Shown here one piece after another: positions 1 to 10,053 of a stretch of 64,000 bases of DNA. The position numbers were made by a program, and so were the translations under genes. The stretch spans positions 163,629 through 227,628 of the forward strand of contig JBAOHD010000032.1 in assembly GCA_037046615.1 (NCBI GenBank), given 5' to 3'. Every line of letters begins with the position of its first letter. Within the stretch, counting starts at the first letter, position 1. This DNA is from Phosphoribacter sp037046615. Its GTDB lineage: Bacteria > Actinomycetota > Actinomycetes > Actinomycetales > Dermatophilaceae. Under the pieces are notes generated by a model, which worked only from the letters and a program-made list of their open reading frames with translations, did not search any database and was not told where the DNA came from.

Positions 1-1195
1 TGATCCATGGTCCACGGACCTCGAGCTCGCCGACACTCTCCCCGTCCCAGGGGGCGATCGAGTCGTCCGGCCCGACCAGGCGCCCTTCGACGCCCACGAC
101 GAGCCGTCCCTGGGACGCGGCATACCGCCAGTAGTCGTCGCTGTCCGGCTCGACGGTCGTCGGCGGCACCGCGACGGTGCCGATGGGGGACATCTCGGTC
201 ATGCCCCACGCGTGGATGATCGTGATGTCGTGCTTGGCCTGGAAGGCCTTCATCATCGCTGGGGGAGCGGCCGCGCCGCCGACGACGAGGCCGCGGCACG
301 AGGACAGGTCGGCCGGGGCGGTCTCGAGATAGGACAGCAGGTCGTTCCAGATCGTCGGCACGCCAGCGCCGAAGGTGACCTTTTCGCGCTCGATCATCGC
401 CGCGAGCGGGGCGGCCTGGAGGAAGCGGTCGGGCATGACGAGTGAGGCGCCGGCGGCCATGGCCAGGTAGGGGAAGCCCCACGCATTGGCGTGGAAGAGC
501 GGGACGACGACGAGGAGTCGGTCGCCCTGCTTCGCCCCGAGCGCCAGCGCCGCCGTGATCGCGTGGAGGTAGTTGGACCGGTGCGAGTAGGCGACCCCTT
601 TGGGGTTGCCCGTCGTGCCTGAGGTGTAACACATCGAGGACGCGCAGTTTTCGTCGAGGTCTTCGGGCCAGTCGTATGCCGTGGGCTCACCATCGAGCAG
701 AGTGTCCCAATCGTGGACGGCCAGGACGTGGTCGGGAGCGTCGAGGGCAGCGCGCGTTTCCTCATCGATCGGGCCGTTGACGATGACGTGCTGCACCCCG
801 GTGAGGTGCGGGAGCAGCCCCGAGAACGGCTTGGCAAGGGTGTTGTCGACGATGACGACGCGGTCGTCGGCGTGGCCCGCGACGTAGACGATCTGCGGCG
901 GGAAGAGCCGGATGTTGAGCGCGTGCAGGACGGCGCCCATCGACGGCACCGCGAGATAGGCGATGAGGTGCTCGGCGTTGTTCCACATGAAGGTGCCGAC
1001 GCGCTGGTCGCCGTCGATCCCGAGTCCCCGCAACGCATGGGCGAGCTGGGCCGCGCGGCGTCCGACCGCGGCATACGTCATCTCGCGGGAGCCCTCTCCC
1101 GTCCACGTGATGACCTTCTGCTCGGCGTGCACGAGAGTGCCGTAACGCAGAAGCGACGAGATGAGCAGGGGCGTGCGCTGCATGGTGCTGTCCAT
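1..1195 (-). CDS. AMP-binding acyl-CoA ligase, 3' end beyond window
   Basis: This adenylate-forming enzyme probably activates a fatty or other carboxylic acid to its CoA thioester in two steps through an acyl-AMP. The reading frame starts with ATG at 1195 (MDSTMQRTPLL) and is open to the window edge, so about 398 residues are visible and the C-terminal lid domain is missing. The phosphate-binding loop reads YTSGTTGNPKG near residue 190 and the adenine motif reads HAWGMTEMSP near residue 340. Spacing and the LFHANAWGFPY stretch resemble the medium/long-chain fatty acyl-CoA ligase group; the exact substrate cannot be read. A second ATG lies at 1183. Confidence 0.85.
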   Translation of the reverse strand, partial: MDSTMQRTPLLISSLLRYGTLVHAEQKVITWTGEGSREMTYAAVGRRAAQLAHALRGLGIDGDQRVGTFMWNNAEHLIAYLAVPSMGAVLHALNIRLFPPQIVYVAGHADDRVVIVDNTLAKPFSGLLPHLTGVQHVIVNGPIDEETRAALDAPDHVLAVHDWDTLLDGEPTAYDWPEDLDENCASSMCYTSGTTGNPKGVAYSHRSNYLHAITAALALGAKQGDRLLVVVPLFHANAWGFPYLAMAAGASLVMPDRFLQAAPLAAMIEREKVTFGAGVPTIWNDLLSYLETAPADLSSCRGLVVGGAAAPPAMMKAFQAKHDITIIHAWGMTEMSPIGTVAVPPTTVEPDSDDYWRYAASQGRLVVGVEGRLVGPDDSIAPWDGESVGELEVRGPWI

Positions 1196-1306
1196 GGCTC
1201 AGCCAATCACGCCACGGGCCGCAACGCGCGCCGCGGCCCGGACAAAACTTCCCGCGAGGTGAAGGAGGCGAAAGTGCACGGGGCACGAGGCGGGGCACGA
1301 GAGAAC

Positions 1307-1339
1307 GGGCACGGCATACCTGCTCGGTATGCCGCGCCC
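1307..1339. terminator. Hairpin built from an inverted pair of CGGCATAC words
   Basis: The left arm 1307-1320 (GGGCACGGCATACC) and right arm 1326-1339 (GGTATGCCGCGCCC) pair with one mismatch around a five-base loop. It lies between the ligase start and the end of the secreted protease gene, about 30 bases past the protease stop on the minus strand. There is no clear T-tract. A terminator role for the protease transcript is an inference. Confidence 0.5.
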
Positions 1340-1370
1340 GCCCAGTCTCAGCGCGAGGTGGGGTCAGCCG

Positions 1371-2261
1371 TCAGGGCTTGACGCCATACGTCGCGAGCCA
1401 GTCCTGCACGACCTTGATGTCGACGCGCTGGAGGCCGTCGAGGTAGCGGCAGTTGGAGGTGTAGCCGTAGCTCGTCACCGTGACGACCTTGCCGTCCTTG
1501 AAGGTCGGTCCACCCGAGTCGCCGAAGCACGAGCCGCCACTGCCGCGGATGTCGTTGGGGTTGCCATTGACTTGCAGGATCTGCGGCGTGAGCTTCTGGC
1601 CAGGTGCATCGGCGACGCGGCGCACGAGGGGGTAGCCCTCAGCCGACGGCTTCTGCGGCCCGCTGTCCGGCTTGCGGACCTCGGTGCCATAACCGACGAT
1701 CGTGAAGAGCGTGCTGTTGAGCTTGGGTTGCGCGAACTGGTTGAGATAGTTCAGACCGGCGATCTTGGCGGGCGTGATCCCGACCACCGGCTGGTCGAGG
1801 ACGATGACGCCGACGTCGTTCCAGTTGGCCATGTCCGTGAAGTCGCTGTATGCCGGGTGGGAGTGCGCGGTGCCGGTGTACCAGGTGCGGCTTTGGTTGG
1901 TGAAGGCGCCGCTTCCCTGGAATCCGACCGACGACGTGCCCGAGCCGGTGTCGTCCGCAGCTCGGGGAATCGGGCTGATATCGGGCTTGGTCTCGGCGAG
2001 GAGGGTCGAGAAGGTCACGATGTGCTTGCCGATGGCGCCCTCGGTGCAGTGTGCCGCCGTGAGCAAGACCGTCGGGGTCACCAGGGTGGCGGTGCACCGG
2101 AAGCGGCCGTCGGCGTCGTACCAACTGATGAGCCCGACGTTGGGGTGGCCCTCGCCGTCGCGAACGCCGCCGGTGATGGCGTGTGCCGGGGCGGCCGAAA
2201 GGGCCAACCCGCCGATCGACAGGGCGGCGATGGCCGCGAGTCGCCGGATGGATCTGATCAT
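1371..2261 (-). CDS. Secreted trypsin-like serine protease (S1 family)
   Basis: A 296-residue protein with a Sec signal peptide (Arg-rich start, hydrophobic stretch, AAPAHA cleavage region near residue 28). The chymotrypsin-fold catalytic residues are visible: His in TAAHC, Asp in NDVGVIVL and Ser in GDSGGP. A typical mature N-terminus ITGG follows the signal, which suits self-activation. It probably acts outside the cell as an endopeptidase; specificity is unknown. Start chosen at ATG 2261 because it gives a complete signal peptide. Confidence 0.9.
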   Translation of the reverse strand: MIRSIRRLAAIAALSIGGLALSAAPAHAITGGVRDGEGHPNVGLISWYDADGRFRCTATLVTPTVLLTAAHCTEGAIGKHIVTFSTLLAETKPDISPIPRAADDTGSGTSSVGFQGSGAFTNQSRTWYTGTAHSHPAYSDFTDMANWNDVGVIVLDQPVVGITPAKIAGLNYLNQFAQPKLNSTLFTIVGYGTEVRKPDSGPQKPSAEGYPLVRRVADAPGQKLTPQILQVNGNPNDIRGSGGSCFGDSGGPTFKDGKVVTVTSYGYTSNCRYLDGLQRVDIKVVQDWLATYGVKP

Positions 2262-2360
2262 GTGTGACTCCCGTGTGACGAAGCAGCCCCGAGGAAGTCA
2301 TGACAACACGCAATGGCCCATCGGCGCTATAGGGCCGGCATGGCGTGTTGCGCGCCGAGG

Positions 2361-2516
2361 TCAGCGTCCGCGCGATTTCCGCCAGGCCATGAACAGGGCA
2401 AATACCCCAAATGCCGCGATGAGAGCCAGGACCAGCAGCACGATGCCGGTGGAGCCGCTCGTGATCGGCGGCGGAGCGACGTCGAAGGGGATGGTGGAGA
2501 CCAGGCGAATCGTCAT
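2361..2516 (-). CDS. 51-residue single-pass membrane peptide, translationally coupled
   Basis: Start ATG at 2516 overlaps the TGA of the upstream membrane protein (ATGA), a strong sign of translational coupling. One transmembrane helix (IVLLVLALIAAFGVFALFMAW) covers about residues 25-45 and is followed by a basic tail KSRGR, so the C-terminus is probably cytoplasmic. No family is recognised. The coupling suggests it is a small accessory subunit or stabiliser of the preceding multi-pass protein. Confidence 0.65.
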   Translation of the reverse strand: MTIRLVSTIPFDVAPPPITSGSTGIVLLVLALIAAFGVFALFMAWRKSRGR

Positions 2517-3506
2517 GAGAGCCTTCCGCGGATCAAGAGCACGAGCAGGACGGGGAACTCGAGGTAGGCGTGGTAGGTGGCGAGGCCGGCATACACCGTC
2601 TTGCCTTGACGGTAGTCCGAGATGAGCAGCGCGCCGAGCAGGACCGCGGCGGCGAGCCCGACGAGCCAGATCCGTGCCGTCGTGAGCGTGGGCCATCGAC
2701 GCTCGAAGGCCTGGGTGGTCTCGGGAGCCACGTGGGGCAAGAAGCCGACCCAGCACGACGTAGTGCATGGTCTGGAGGAAGGCAAAGACGACGAGGAAAC
2801 GCAGCCCGAGGTCAGGCGCGCCCGGCCACGCCGATGCCGCCACCACCCCCGATCCGTCACCGACGAGCCCCGCGATGAGTCCCGACCCTATGCCTGATGT
2901 CGGGCCGACCCAGCGGTCGAGCGCGCCGAGGAGGATCGCCGCCGGCACGACGAGCACCCAGCCCACCTGGATGCCCCGGAAGACCCGACGAGCGCGCGGA
3001 GCGAGGGCGCGTGACCACTCCCAGAGGAAGGCCAGCGGCACGAGATTGTGCACGTGGGTGAGGACGACGAAGTGGTATGCCGGGAAGCTCAGCGACAGCG
3101 CGAGCCCGCCGACCAGCGCGGCGCCGAGCACACCAAACCGGATCGTGCGCCTCGGCGCCGGGTCCGAGCGGCCAAGCCCGATCGCCGCCCCCGCCGCGAG
3201 CACGGCATACCCGAGCATGATCTCGACCGGCCGCGACCAGGAGCCGAGGTACGCTCCGCCCAGGCGGACCAGGACGATCCCCGTGGTGAAGGTGAGCAAG
3301 AGCAACCCCACCCGGCCGTCGAGGATCCAGCCGAACCTGCCGAGCACATAGCGCAGTTCGAGCACGTTGTGGAGGATGCCGAAGAGGATGAGCCCGATGA
3401 CCGTCGTCGCCAGCGGGGCCTGGGTGGCGATGGCGAGCGCACCCACCGCAGCGGCGGCAAGCGGCGCGGCATACCTGAGCTCGTATCTCGTCGCGCTGGC
3501 ACTCAC
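2513..3506 (-). CDS. Multi-pass membrane protein with conserved-looking His motifs, frameshifted
   Basis: A hydrophobic protein of about 330 residues with seven or more likely helices. His residues sit next to or inside helices: LHNVLELRYV, THVHN, TMHYVVLGW and ATYHAYLEF, an arrangement seen in membrane metal-binding oxidoreductases; this is only a resemblance. One reading-frame break near 2745-2752 (a GGTCGG stretch) separates the N-terminal three quarters from the C-terminal part that ends at 2513; a single missing or extra base restores the protein. The GTG at 3506 gives the longest plausible start, but GTG near 3447 is possible because the divergent gene at 3430 overlaps. Function not recognised. 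Confidence 0.55.
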
Positions 3507-3834
3507 GCTCGTGGTCGAGGTGCCGGTGTATGCCGTGCTCGCGCGCGTCTTCGCGTGGGTCTCCTGGCCGCTCGCGCTCGTGGCGGGTGTGATCGTCAAC
3601 CTGCTCACGCACCCCCTGTTGTATGCCGCCTCGCTGCGTTTCGACGCGTGGTGGCAGCTCGCTGCTGCCGAGACCATCGTGGCACTGGTCGAGGGTTCTG
3701 TGCTGGTCTGGGCGTGGCGGCGCCGGCCCACGGAGTCGTGGGTGTGGGTCGGCGCCGTCGTCGCGAATGCGTTGTCCGTGCTGGTCGGGCTGGTAGTGCT
3801 GGTCGGTCTGCCCGGCCTAGCGGTGGCTGCGTGA
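3430..3834 (+). CDS. Small integral membrane protein, function unknown
   Basis: About 134 residues with three to four transmembrane helices (ALALTLVVEVPVYAVLARVF, WPLALVAGVIVNLLTHPLLY, and two C-terminal helices). The NLLTHPLLY motif and a Glu inside a helix (AAAETIVALVEGS) look conserved rather than random. ATG at 3430 is the only in-frame start near the coding signal, and it overlaps the start of the divergent membrane gene, so one of the two starts is probably further inside. It converges with the LPSTG gene and overlaps its stop by 18 bases. Confidence 0.55.
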   Translation: MASAPTAAAASGAAYLSSYLVALALTLVVEVPVYAVLARVFAWVSWPLALVAGVIVNLLTHPLLYAASLRFDAWWQLAAAETIVALVEGSVLVWAWRRRPTESWVWVGAVVANALSVLVGLVVLVGLPGLAVAA

Positions 3835-5539
3835 CCCGCGCTGAGCCGACGCGACCCGCGAAGCCCCGAGCAGCAAGCCACCGGCGAGCAGGAGAGCCAC
3901 CGCGACCGGGGTGATGTCTTGGGCGTTGCTGCCGGTCGAGGGCAGCGCCCCAGCCGTCGGTGCGGTCGTGGGGGTGATCGTTGCTGGTGTGCTGGTCGTG
4001 GGCGTCGTCGGCGAGGCCTTCTTGACGTTGACCCAACGGAAGGTGTTGTCAGCGAGGACCGGGGGAGTCGCACGTGGCGTCGGCTACCGCCTTCACAGCG
4101 CCTTCCTCCCGCTCCGTCACGGTGATGGAGCGCCAGGCGCCGCAGGCGTAGTCCACGGCATACGTGAGAGGTGTCGTCGTGTAGCCCTCAGGTGCTGAGG
4201 TTTCCCACATGACGATCCGGCGATCGACAGGACGGTAGGCCGAGGTGGTGCTGCCTTCCGGCAGAGTCGGGGCGAGGGTGTAGCGGAGGAACTCGGTGTC
4301 CGATGGGTCGATGGTGTAGTCGGCGAGGTTTTCGCACTGCCAGTTGAGGTCGTTGTCAAACCGCGTGCAGGACCAGCCCGCGACTCGGGCGCCAGCGACG
4401 GTCGCGCCGGTATTGTCGACCTTGGCCAGGGCCGGGAAGTCGTGGTGGATGACGGGCACATCGGGGGCGTTGACCAGGCGCACTGGCTTTTGAGTCGCGA
4501 TGGTGCCGTCAGCGGCTTGGAAGGCTGCCTCGTCAAATCCGTAGAGCGGTGTGGTGCACGAGGCCGTCTCCCTCGTGCCGAGGTGCCAGCCGCCGCAGAC
4601 ATAGGTGATGCTCACGCGCGCAGGGTTGACTGAGTACCCCGCGGGCGCGTCGGTTTCCCAGAACGTCAGTTCCTCCGTTGGAGGAAGGGCGGGGTTGGGG
4701 GCGCCGCCGGCGTCGGCTTCGGAGTCGAGAGTGCGCCAGAGCAGGTCGCTCCACCCGATGGGATCGGGAGCCGTCTCGGGTGTCGAACAGGTCCAGTCGG
4801 GCTCGTTGTTGAACTTCGCGCATGCCTGGAACAGCCAGGACGCACCCTCGAGGCGCTCACCTGACGTGGTGACCTTTTCGATCGGCGGAATGTATGAGCA
4901 GCCCCCTCGACTGCCCTCACTGTGCTGGATGCCCGAGGCAAAGTCCGGGGAGTCGAGCCAGGAGGTATCGACCGTCCACGAGCCGCCGATGTAAGGGAAG
5001 GGGAGGGTGAACGACGCGTCGCCGGTGACGGTCCTCGTGTCGACGACGGCGTCGTTGACCTTGGTCGTGATGACGTAAGGCGAGGCGGTGCCGAAGTTGC
5101 GGGCTGCCACGACCAGACCGTTGCACTCTGCCTCTGTCGTGAGGTAGGGCGCCAGCACGACGACGCAAGAGGCCGCTTCGTCCGTGAGCGGCGTCACGTT
5201 GATCCATCCACCGGTGCCGTCGGGAGCAACGACGCGGTAGGAGAAGCCGCGGACCTTGGTCGAGTCGACTGTCTTGCTCCACGGCTGGTTGACCGGGACA
5301 TAGGCCTCCCCATCGATGCCAGGCGTGGGGCTGGTGGCCGAGGCGTACCAGCGGACGTGCACGTAATCCTCAGCCGGCCACGCAGCGGAGGTGATCTCGA
5401 TCGTGGCGCAGTCCGTGCCCCAGGAGCCGGTGAGGATCTGGGTGGCGGCAGCCGACGTTGGCGCGGTGAACGCGGTGAAGATCAACGACGCGAGGAGCGA
5501 CAGGACGACGAGCAGCGATCTGCGAACAGCGGTGGACAT
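3817..5539 (-). CDS. LPXTG-anchored SpaA-like surface protein, one homopolymer frameshift
   Basis: Begins with a signal peptide (MSTAVRRSLLVVLSLLASLI, start 5539). Two related domains follow that resemble prealbumin-like SpaA repeats: both contain a W-ETxAPxGY motif (WETDAPAGYS and WETSAPEGYT) and end in YVCGGW or YACGAW with paired cysteines. After a Thr/Pro-rich stalk the other reading frame encodes the sorting signal LPSTG, a hydrophobic segment (VAVALLLAGGLLLGA) and a basic tail ending at 3817. The frame break is at the G5 run 4061-4065: removing one G joins the two parts, otherwise the protein stops at 4049 without an anchor. It would be linked to peptidoglycan by sortase. Sequencing error and phase variation both fit. 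Confidence 0.8.
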
Positions 5540-5672
5540 GCGCTTCACCTTACTGAGGGATTTCCGCCGTCTCAGCGGAGGGGTGGCGTTCGTGAACGGT
5601 GACCCGATTGGGCTCTGTGAACGCGGCGGCCCCGACCGGCATGTGCGCAGGTCAGGGCCTAAATCAAGCGAG

Positions 5673-5746
<74 letters not shown>

Positions 5747-5887
5747 TGGCCCGTCGCGTGCTCCGGGGAATGAGTCCCGGGGAGATCGTTCACGGCCACG
5801 GGAGAGGATAGCCGACTGGGCCCACCCGCACCGAATCGGGCCATATCCGGCTCCAGACCCGAGATTGGCCCTGGCGCCTGGTAGGCC

Positions 5888-6826
5888 TCACTCAGGACGC
5901 GGCAGCAAGGTGAGCAACGTCGCCTCGGGCCGGCAGGCGAAGCGCACGGGCGCCATGGGTGAGGTGCCAAGCCCGGCAGTGACGGCAAGGTATGCCGCGT
6001 CCGGCGGGGCGGCATACCCCCGCGGAGCGTTCCCGGCACCGGGCCACCACCGCGAGACGCCGCGCGCTCGCCAGGTCGGAAGGTCGCAGTTGGTCACGAG
6101 CGCCCCGTAGAACGGAACGCACAACTGGCCGCCGTGGGTGTGCCCGGCGATGACGAGGCCCGCACCATCGGCGACCATCGCGTCGAGGACCCGCTGATAG
6201 GGCGCGTGCGTGACTCCGATGGTCACCGCGGCTCGCGGGTCGGCCGCACCGGCCACGAGGTCGTAGCGATCCCGATCGAGGTGCGGGTCGTCCACGCCGA
6301 CGAACTCCAGCCGCCTGCCCTCGACCGCAAGCTCGCCCCGGGCATTCGTGAGGTCGAGCCACCCCGCCGACGTCAGGCCCGCGACGAGTTCACCCGTGGG
6401 CAGCCGAGGCGACTCGGCGAGGCCGCGGCGATGGCGCTTGGTGAGGTAGATCGCGGGGTTCTTCAGCCGCGGCGCGAAGTAGTCATTGGACCCGAGGACG
6501 AACACACCCGGCAGCCCGAAGAAGGGCTCCATCGCCTCAAGGGCCGGAGCAACCGCGTCCGGGTGGGCGAGGTTGTCGCCGGTGTTGACGACGAGGTGTG
6601 GCTCCCAGTCGGCTAGCGCGCGCACCCAGGCGACCTTGCGCCGCTGCCTCGGCACGAGATGCATGTCGGTCAGGTGCAGCACCCGGATCGGCTCGCTCCC
6701 GGCAGGCAGCACGGGCGCCGAACGGTGCCGCAGCGTGAAGAGGTTGCGCTCGACGAGCGCGGCATACGCCACCCCGGCGGCGCCCGCTCCGACGAGACCG
6801 AGGCAGGCTCGGGCGGTGGAGTGCAT
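5888..6826 (-). CDS. YkuE-like calcineurin-type metallophosphoesterase
   Basis: A 312-residue phosphoesterase with an N-terminal hydrophobic segment (signal anchor, residues 8-28). The dinuclear metal-site motifs appear in order: LTDMH, NTGDN, GSNDY, THAP and GHTHGGQ. Members of the YkuE group are membrane-associated or exported and some hydrolyse lipid-linked phosphoesters; the substrate here is not known. Start ATG 6826 was chosen because it precedes the membrane segment directly; longer reading of the same frame upstream is antisense to yqeY. Confidence 0.88.
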   Translation of the reverse strand: MHSTARACLGLVGAGAAGVAYAALVERNLFTLRHRSAPVLPAGSEPIRVLHLTDMHLVPRQRRKVAWVRALADWEPHLVVNTGDNLAHPDAVAPALEAMEPFFGLPGVFVLGSNDYFAPRLKNPAIYLTKRHRRGLAESPRLPTGELVAGLTSAGWLDLTNARGELAVEGRRLEFVGVDDPHLDRDRYDLVAGAADPRAAVTIGVTHAPYQRVLDAMVADGAGLVIAGHTHGGQLCVPFYGALVTNCDLPTWRARGVSRWWPGAGNAPRGYAAPPDAAYLAVTAGLGTSPMAPVRFACRPEATLLTLLPRPE

Positions 6827-6922
6827 CCGTCCAGTTTCGCACGGGGCACCTGGGCGGGTATGCCGCCCCGCTGGTCGCGCTGCGCCCCCTCGCGTCCCCG
6901 TGACGACTGCGACACTGGTCTC

Positions 6923-7378
6923 ATGAGCACGCTCAAGGACACCCTCCAAGCCGATCTGACCGCCGCGATCCGAGCCCGCGACGCGGTCCGCACCGGCACC
7001 CTGCGGATGGCGCTGGCCGCGATCACGACCGAGGAGGTCTCCGGCACCGCGGCGCACGCACTCAGTGACGCCGACGTCGTCCGGGTGCTCACGAAGGAAG
7101 CCAAGAAGCGGCGCGAGGCGGTCGCGGCATACACCGATGCGCGTCGTCCGGAGCTCGCCGCCGCGGAAGAGGCCGAGCTGGCGGTCCTCACGGCATACCT
7201 GCCGGCGCAACTCGACGCGGGCGAGCTTGACGCCCTCGTGACGCGCGTCATCGCGGACGTGGGAGCGACGGGTATGCCGCACCTGGGCCTCGTGATGAAG
7301 GCTCTCCAGCCGCTCGTCGCAGGCCGCGCCGATGGCTCAGCCGTCGCCGCCCTCGTCCGGCAGAAGCTCGCGGGCTAG
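6923..7378 (+). CDS. YqeY/GatB-like domain protein
   Basis: A 151-residue helical protein of the YqeY family, related to the C-terminal tRNA-recognition domain of the GatB amidotransferase subunit. Characteristic stretches are LRMALAAI, EAKKRREAVAAY and LTAYLPAQL, and the glycine-rich end TGMPHLGLVMKAL. Its cellular role is not settled. It diverges from the phosphoesterase gene and converges with the penicillin-binding protein, overlapping its 3' end by 42 bases. Confidence 0.9.
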   Translation: MSTLKDTLQADLTAAIRARDAVRTGTLRMALAAITTEEVSGTAAHALSDADVVRVLTKEAKKRREAVAAYTDARRPELAAAEEAELAVLTAYLPAQLDAGELDALVTRVIADVGATGMPHLGLVMKALQPLVAGRADGSAVAALVRQKLAG

Positions 7379-9776
7379 CCCGGGGGCGCTGCCGGTGGTG
7401 CCGGCGGCGCGGCCGGCACCGACCGGAGGAGCCGTCGGCGCCGGCGCCGGCGGGGTGGGGTCGGGCCCCTTGGATACGAGGATCTTGACGGTGCTGCCAC
7501 GGGTGGCGGTGCCTGAGGGAGATGACCCGATCACGGCGCCGACGCGGGCGTTGCTGTAGATCTGGACGACCCGCGGCAGGAAGCCGGCCTGGGTCAGCAG
7601 TTGCTTGGCGTCATCGACGCTCCGGCGCGACACCGAGGGGATGGCGACCTTGACGCCGTTGGTCATGCCCTGGCTCGGCTCGGTGAACGGCACAGCCGCG
7701 ACACCCGTGAGCGCCCGGTCGAAGGTCGCTTTCCAGATCGATCCGGCGATGCTCGATCCGACGATCCCGGAGTAGTACTGGCCGCCGAGGCGGATGTTTT
7801 CCAGCGCCTGGGTGTTGCCCGGGTCGTTAGGGGTGCCGACCCAGACGGCGGTCGACATCTGCGGGGTGTAGCCGACGAACCACGTCTCGTTGCTCCGGTC
7901 GGTCGTGCCCGACTTGCCTGCCGCCTGGGCGGCCGGCGAGCGCATAGCGCGCACCCGAGCCGGGGGACTTGAAGACGTTGGTCAACAGCGACGTCGCACC
8001 GCGCGCGACGTCGGCGTCGACTCGCCGCTCACACGCGGACCCGGGGGCCTTGATGGGGAGTGGCTTGCCGGCCTTGGAGATCGCGGCGATCGGTGTGGGC
8101 GCGCAGTAGACACCGTCGTTGGCCAGCGTCTGGTAGGAACTCGCGACGGTCATCGGCGAAACAGAGTCGGCGCCGAGGATGACCGCAGCGGGGAAGGGCC
8201 GGATCTCTTGGCCATTGGACTGGTGAAGGCCCATCCGCCACTGGGTCTCGCGGACCTTGCAGACGTCGACGCGGGCAGCCAGGGCGACGAAGGCGGTGTT
8301 GACGGACTTCTGCGTGGCCTCGGCCAGCGACATCTCTTCGCCGCCCATGTTGCCGACGTTCTTGACCGGCCAGGTGGAGCCGCCCAAGCCGCACTCGCCA
8401 CCGATGTCCTTGCCCGTGAAGGTGTGCGGATTATTGGGGCCGGCCTGCTCGGCGAAAATCGTCGTCGAGGTGGGGAAGCCCGCCTCGAGCGCCGTGACGA
8501 GGGCGAAGGCCTTGGCCGTCGACCCGAAACTGAAGCCGAGGCTCGCGCCATAGCGCTGGTCGACCGCGTAGTTGACGGTCGTCTCACCCGGGGTGCCGGA
8601 TTTGACGTTGTAGTTGGTGTTTTGGGCGATGGCCAGCACGCCACCTGTCTTGACATCGAGCACGGCGCTCGCTGCCCCGACGTTGAGTTCGTTGCCCGTG
8701 GGGACCCGCTTGACGATCTCCTCGCGGGCCAGACGCATGATCGCAGGGTTCATCGTCGTCTGGATCGTGAGCCCACCGCGGTAGATGGCCTGGGTGCGGG
8801 CAGCCTCACCCTTGCCCAGCGCAGCATCGAGCGACGGGTCAAGTTTGAGGTAGGCCAGGACGTATTCACAGAAGTACGGGAACTCCGAGGCCATGCAGGA
8901 GTTCTTCGCAGGCTTGGGCTTCATCATGTCCGCGAGGGGGACCGCCCGGGCAGCCTTCCACTCGGCGTCGGTGATGACCTTGATTTCCTTCATCCGGTCA
9001 AGGACGACGTTGCGCCGGGCCAGCGCCTTTTCCGGGAAGTTGATGGGGTCGGTCGTGCCGGGGTTTTGCACGAGGCCCGCGAGCAGCGCTGCCTCCTGGA
9101 GGTTGAGCGTCTTGGCCGAGTGGCTGAAGTAGTGCTGCGAAGCCGCCTCGACGCCATACGCCCGGTCGCCGTAGTAGACGAGGTTGAGGTAGTTCTGGAG
9201 GATTTGGTCTTTGGTATAGACCTTCTCGAGCTGGATGGCGTATTTGAGCTCCTGGACCTTGCGAGCGAGGGTCTTGGCCGTCGCCGCCTTCGCGGCGTCC
9301 TTATTGCCGGCACGAAGAGCGTTCTCCTGCAACGTGATCTTGACGTACTGCTGAGTCAGAGTGGATCCGCCGCCCCCAGTGGAGTCGGAGACCTGGTTGC
9401 TCACGGCCGCGCGGAGGATGCCCTGCAGGTCGGCGCCACCGTGCTCGTAGAAGCGGTGGTCCTCGATGGCGACCTGGGCTTTGCGCATGATCGGCGCGAT
9501 CTCCTCGAGCGGCACGATGATGCGGTTTTCGTCATAGGGCGTGGCGATCTTGCTGCCGTCGCTGGCAAGGATGACCGACTGCTCCGACAGCGGAGTGGTC
9601 GTGAACTCGCTGGGCAGCGAGTCGAACAACATGACGCCCGTGCGGGCGCTCGCGCCGACCGCGCCGGCGGCTGGCATGACAAGGCCAGCGGCGAGCACGC
9701 CCATGACCACGGCAGCGGCGATGAACGCCGTGACGAGGCTGAGCACCCCCGCGAAGGTGTTGGAGCGTGCACTCAT
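7337..9776 (-). CDS. Class A penicillin-binding protein with PASTA domain, frameshifted
   Basis: Bifunctional peptidoglycan synthase: transmembrane anchor (residues 10-35), glycosyltransferase family 51 domain with IEDHRFYEHGG and GGSTLTQQYVK, transpeptidase domain with the Ser-x-x-Lys tetrad GSTAKAF, SVN and KSGTTD, then a PASTA domain (VSRRSVDDAKQLLTQAGF) and a Pro-rich tail. The order corresponds to mycobacterial PonA2. The frame breaks at about 7930-7945 (GGCCGCCCAGG), between the SVN and KSG motifs; a one-base correction restores about 810 residues. Start ATG 9776; an upstream extension to 9878 lacks support. The neighbouring divergent whiB keeps the conserved actinobacterial arrangement. 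Confidence 0.88.
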
Positions 9777-10053
9777 GCCCACCAGGGTAACTCCCGGCAC
9801 CGGTCTGAGCGCGCTCGTGACCGTGGGTGACCGGTGCGCCGCGTATGTATCAGGACGCCCCGCGGCGGGCTCCTTCACGGTGTCAACGTCCCCGCTTCAG
9901 GCGCGCGCGCCGCTCGTCCATAGCGAGGACACACGAACTAGTCAGCTCGGCTCCGTCAACCACCCTGATGAGTCATGGTGCGCTTCTTAGGGTGCCCTTA
10001 ACATGAGAGTCCTCTGGGGAGAGTCGCGCGGCTGTGTGGGATGGGGTTGTTCT

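Noticed and set aside
2361..4073. A single 570-residue minus-strand protein
   Set aside because: Its N-terminal third is antisense to the LPSTG and small membrane genes and lacks protein-like composition; only the part after about 3506 is coding.
7890..9830. Long plus-strand ORF opposite the penicillin-binding protein
   Set aside because: Antisense shadow; the minus strand has all PBP catalytic motifs.
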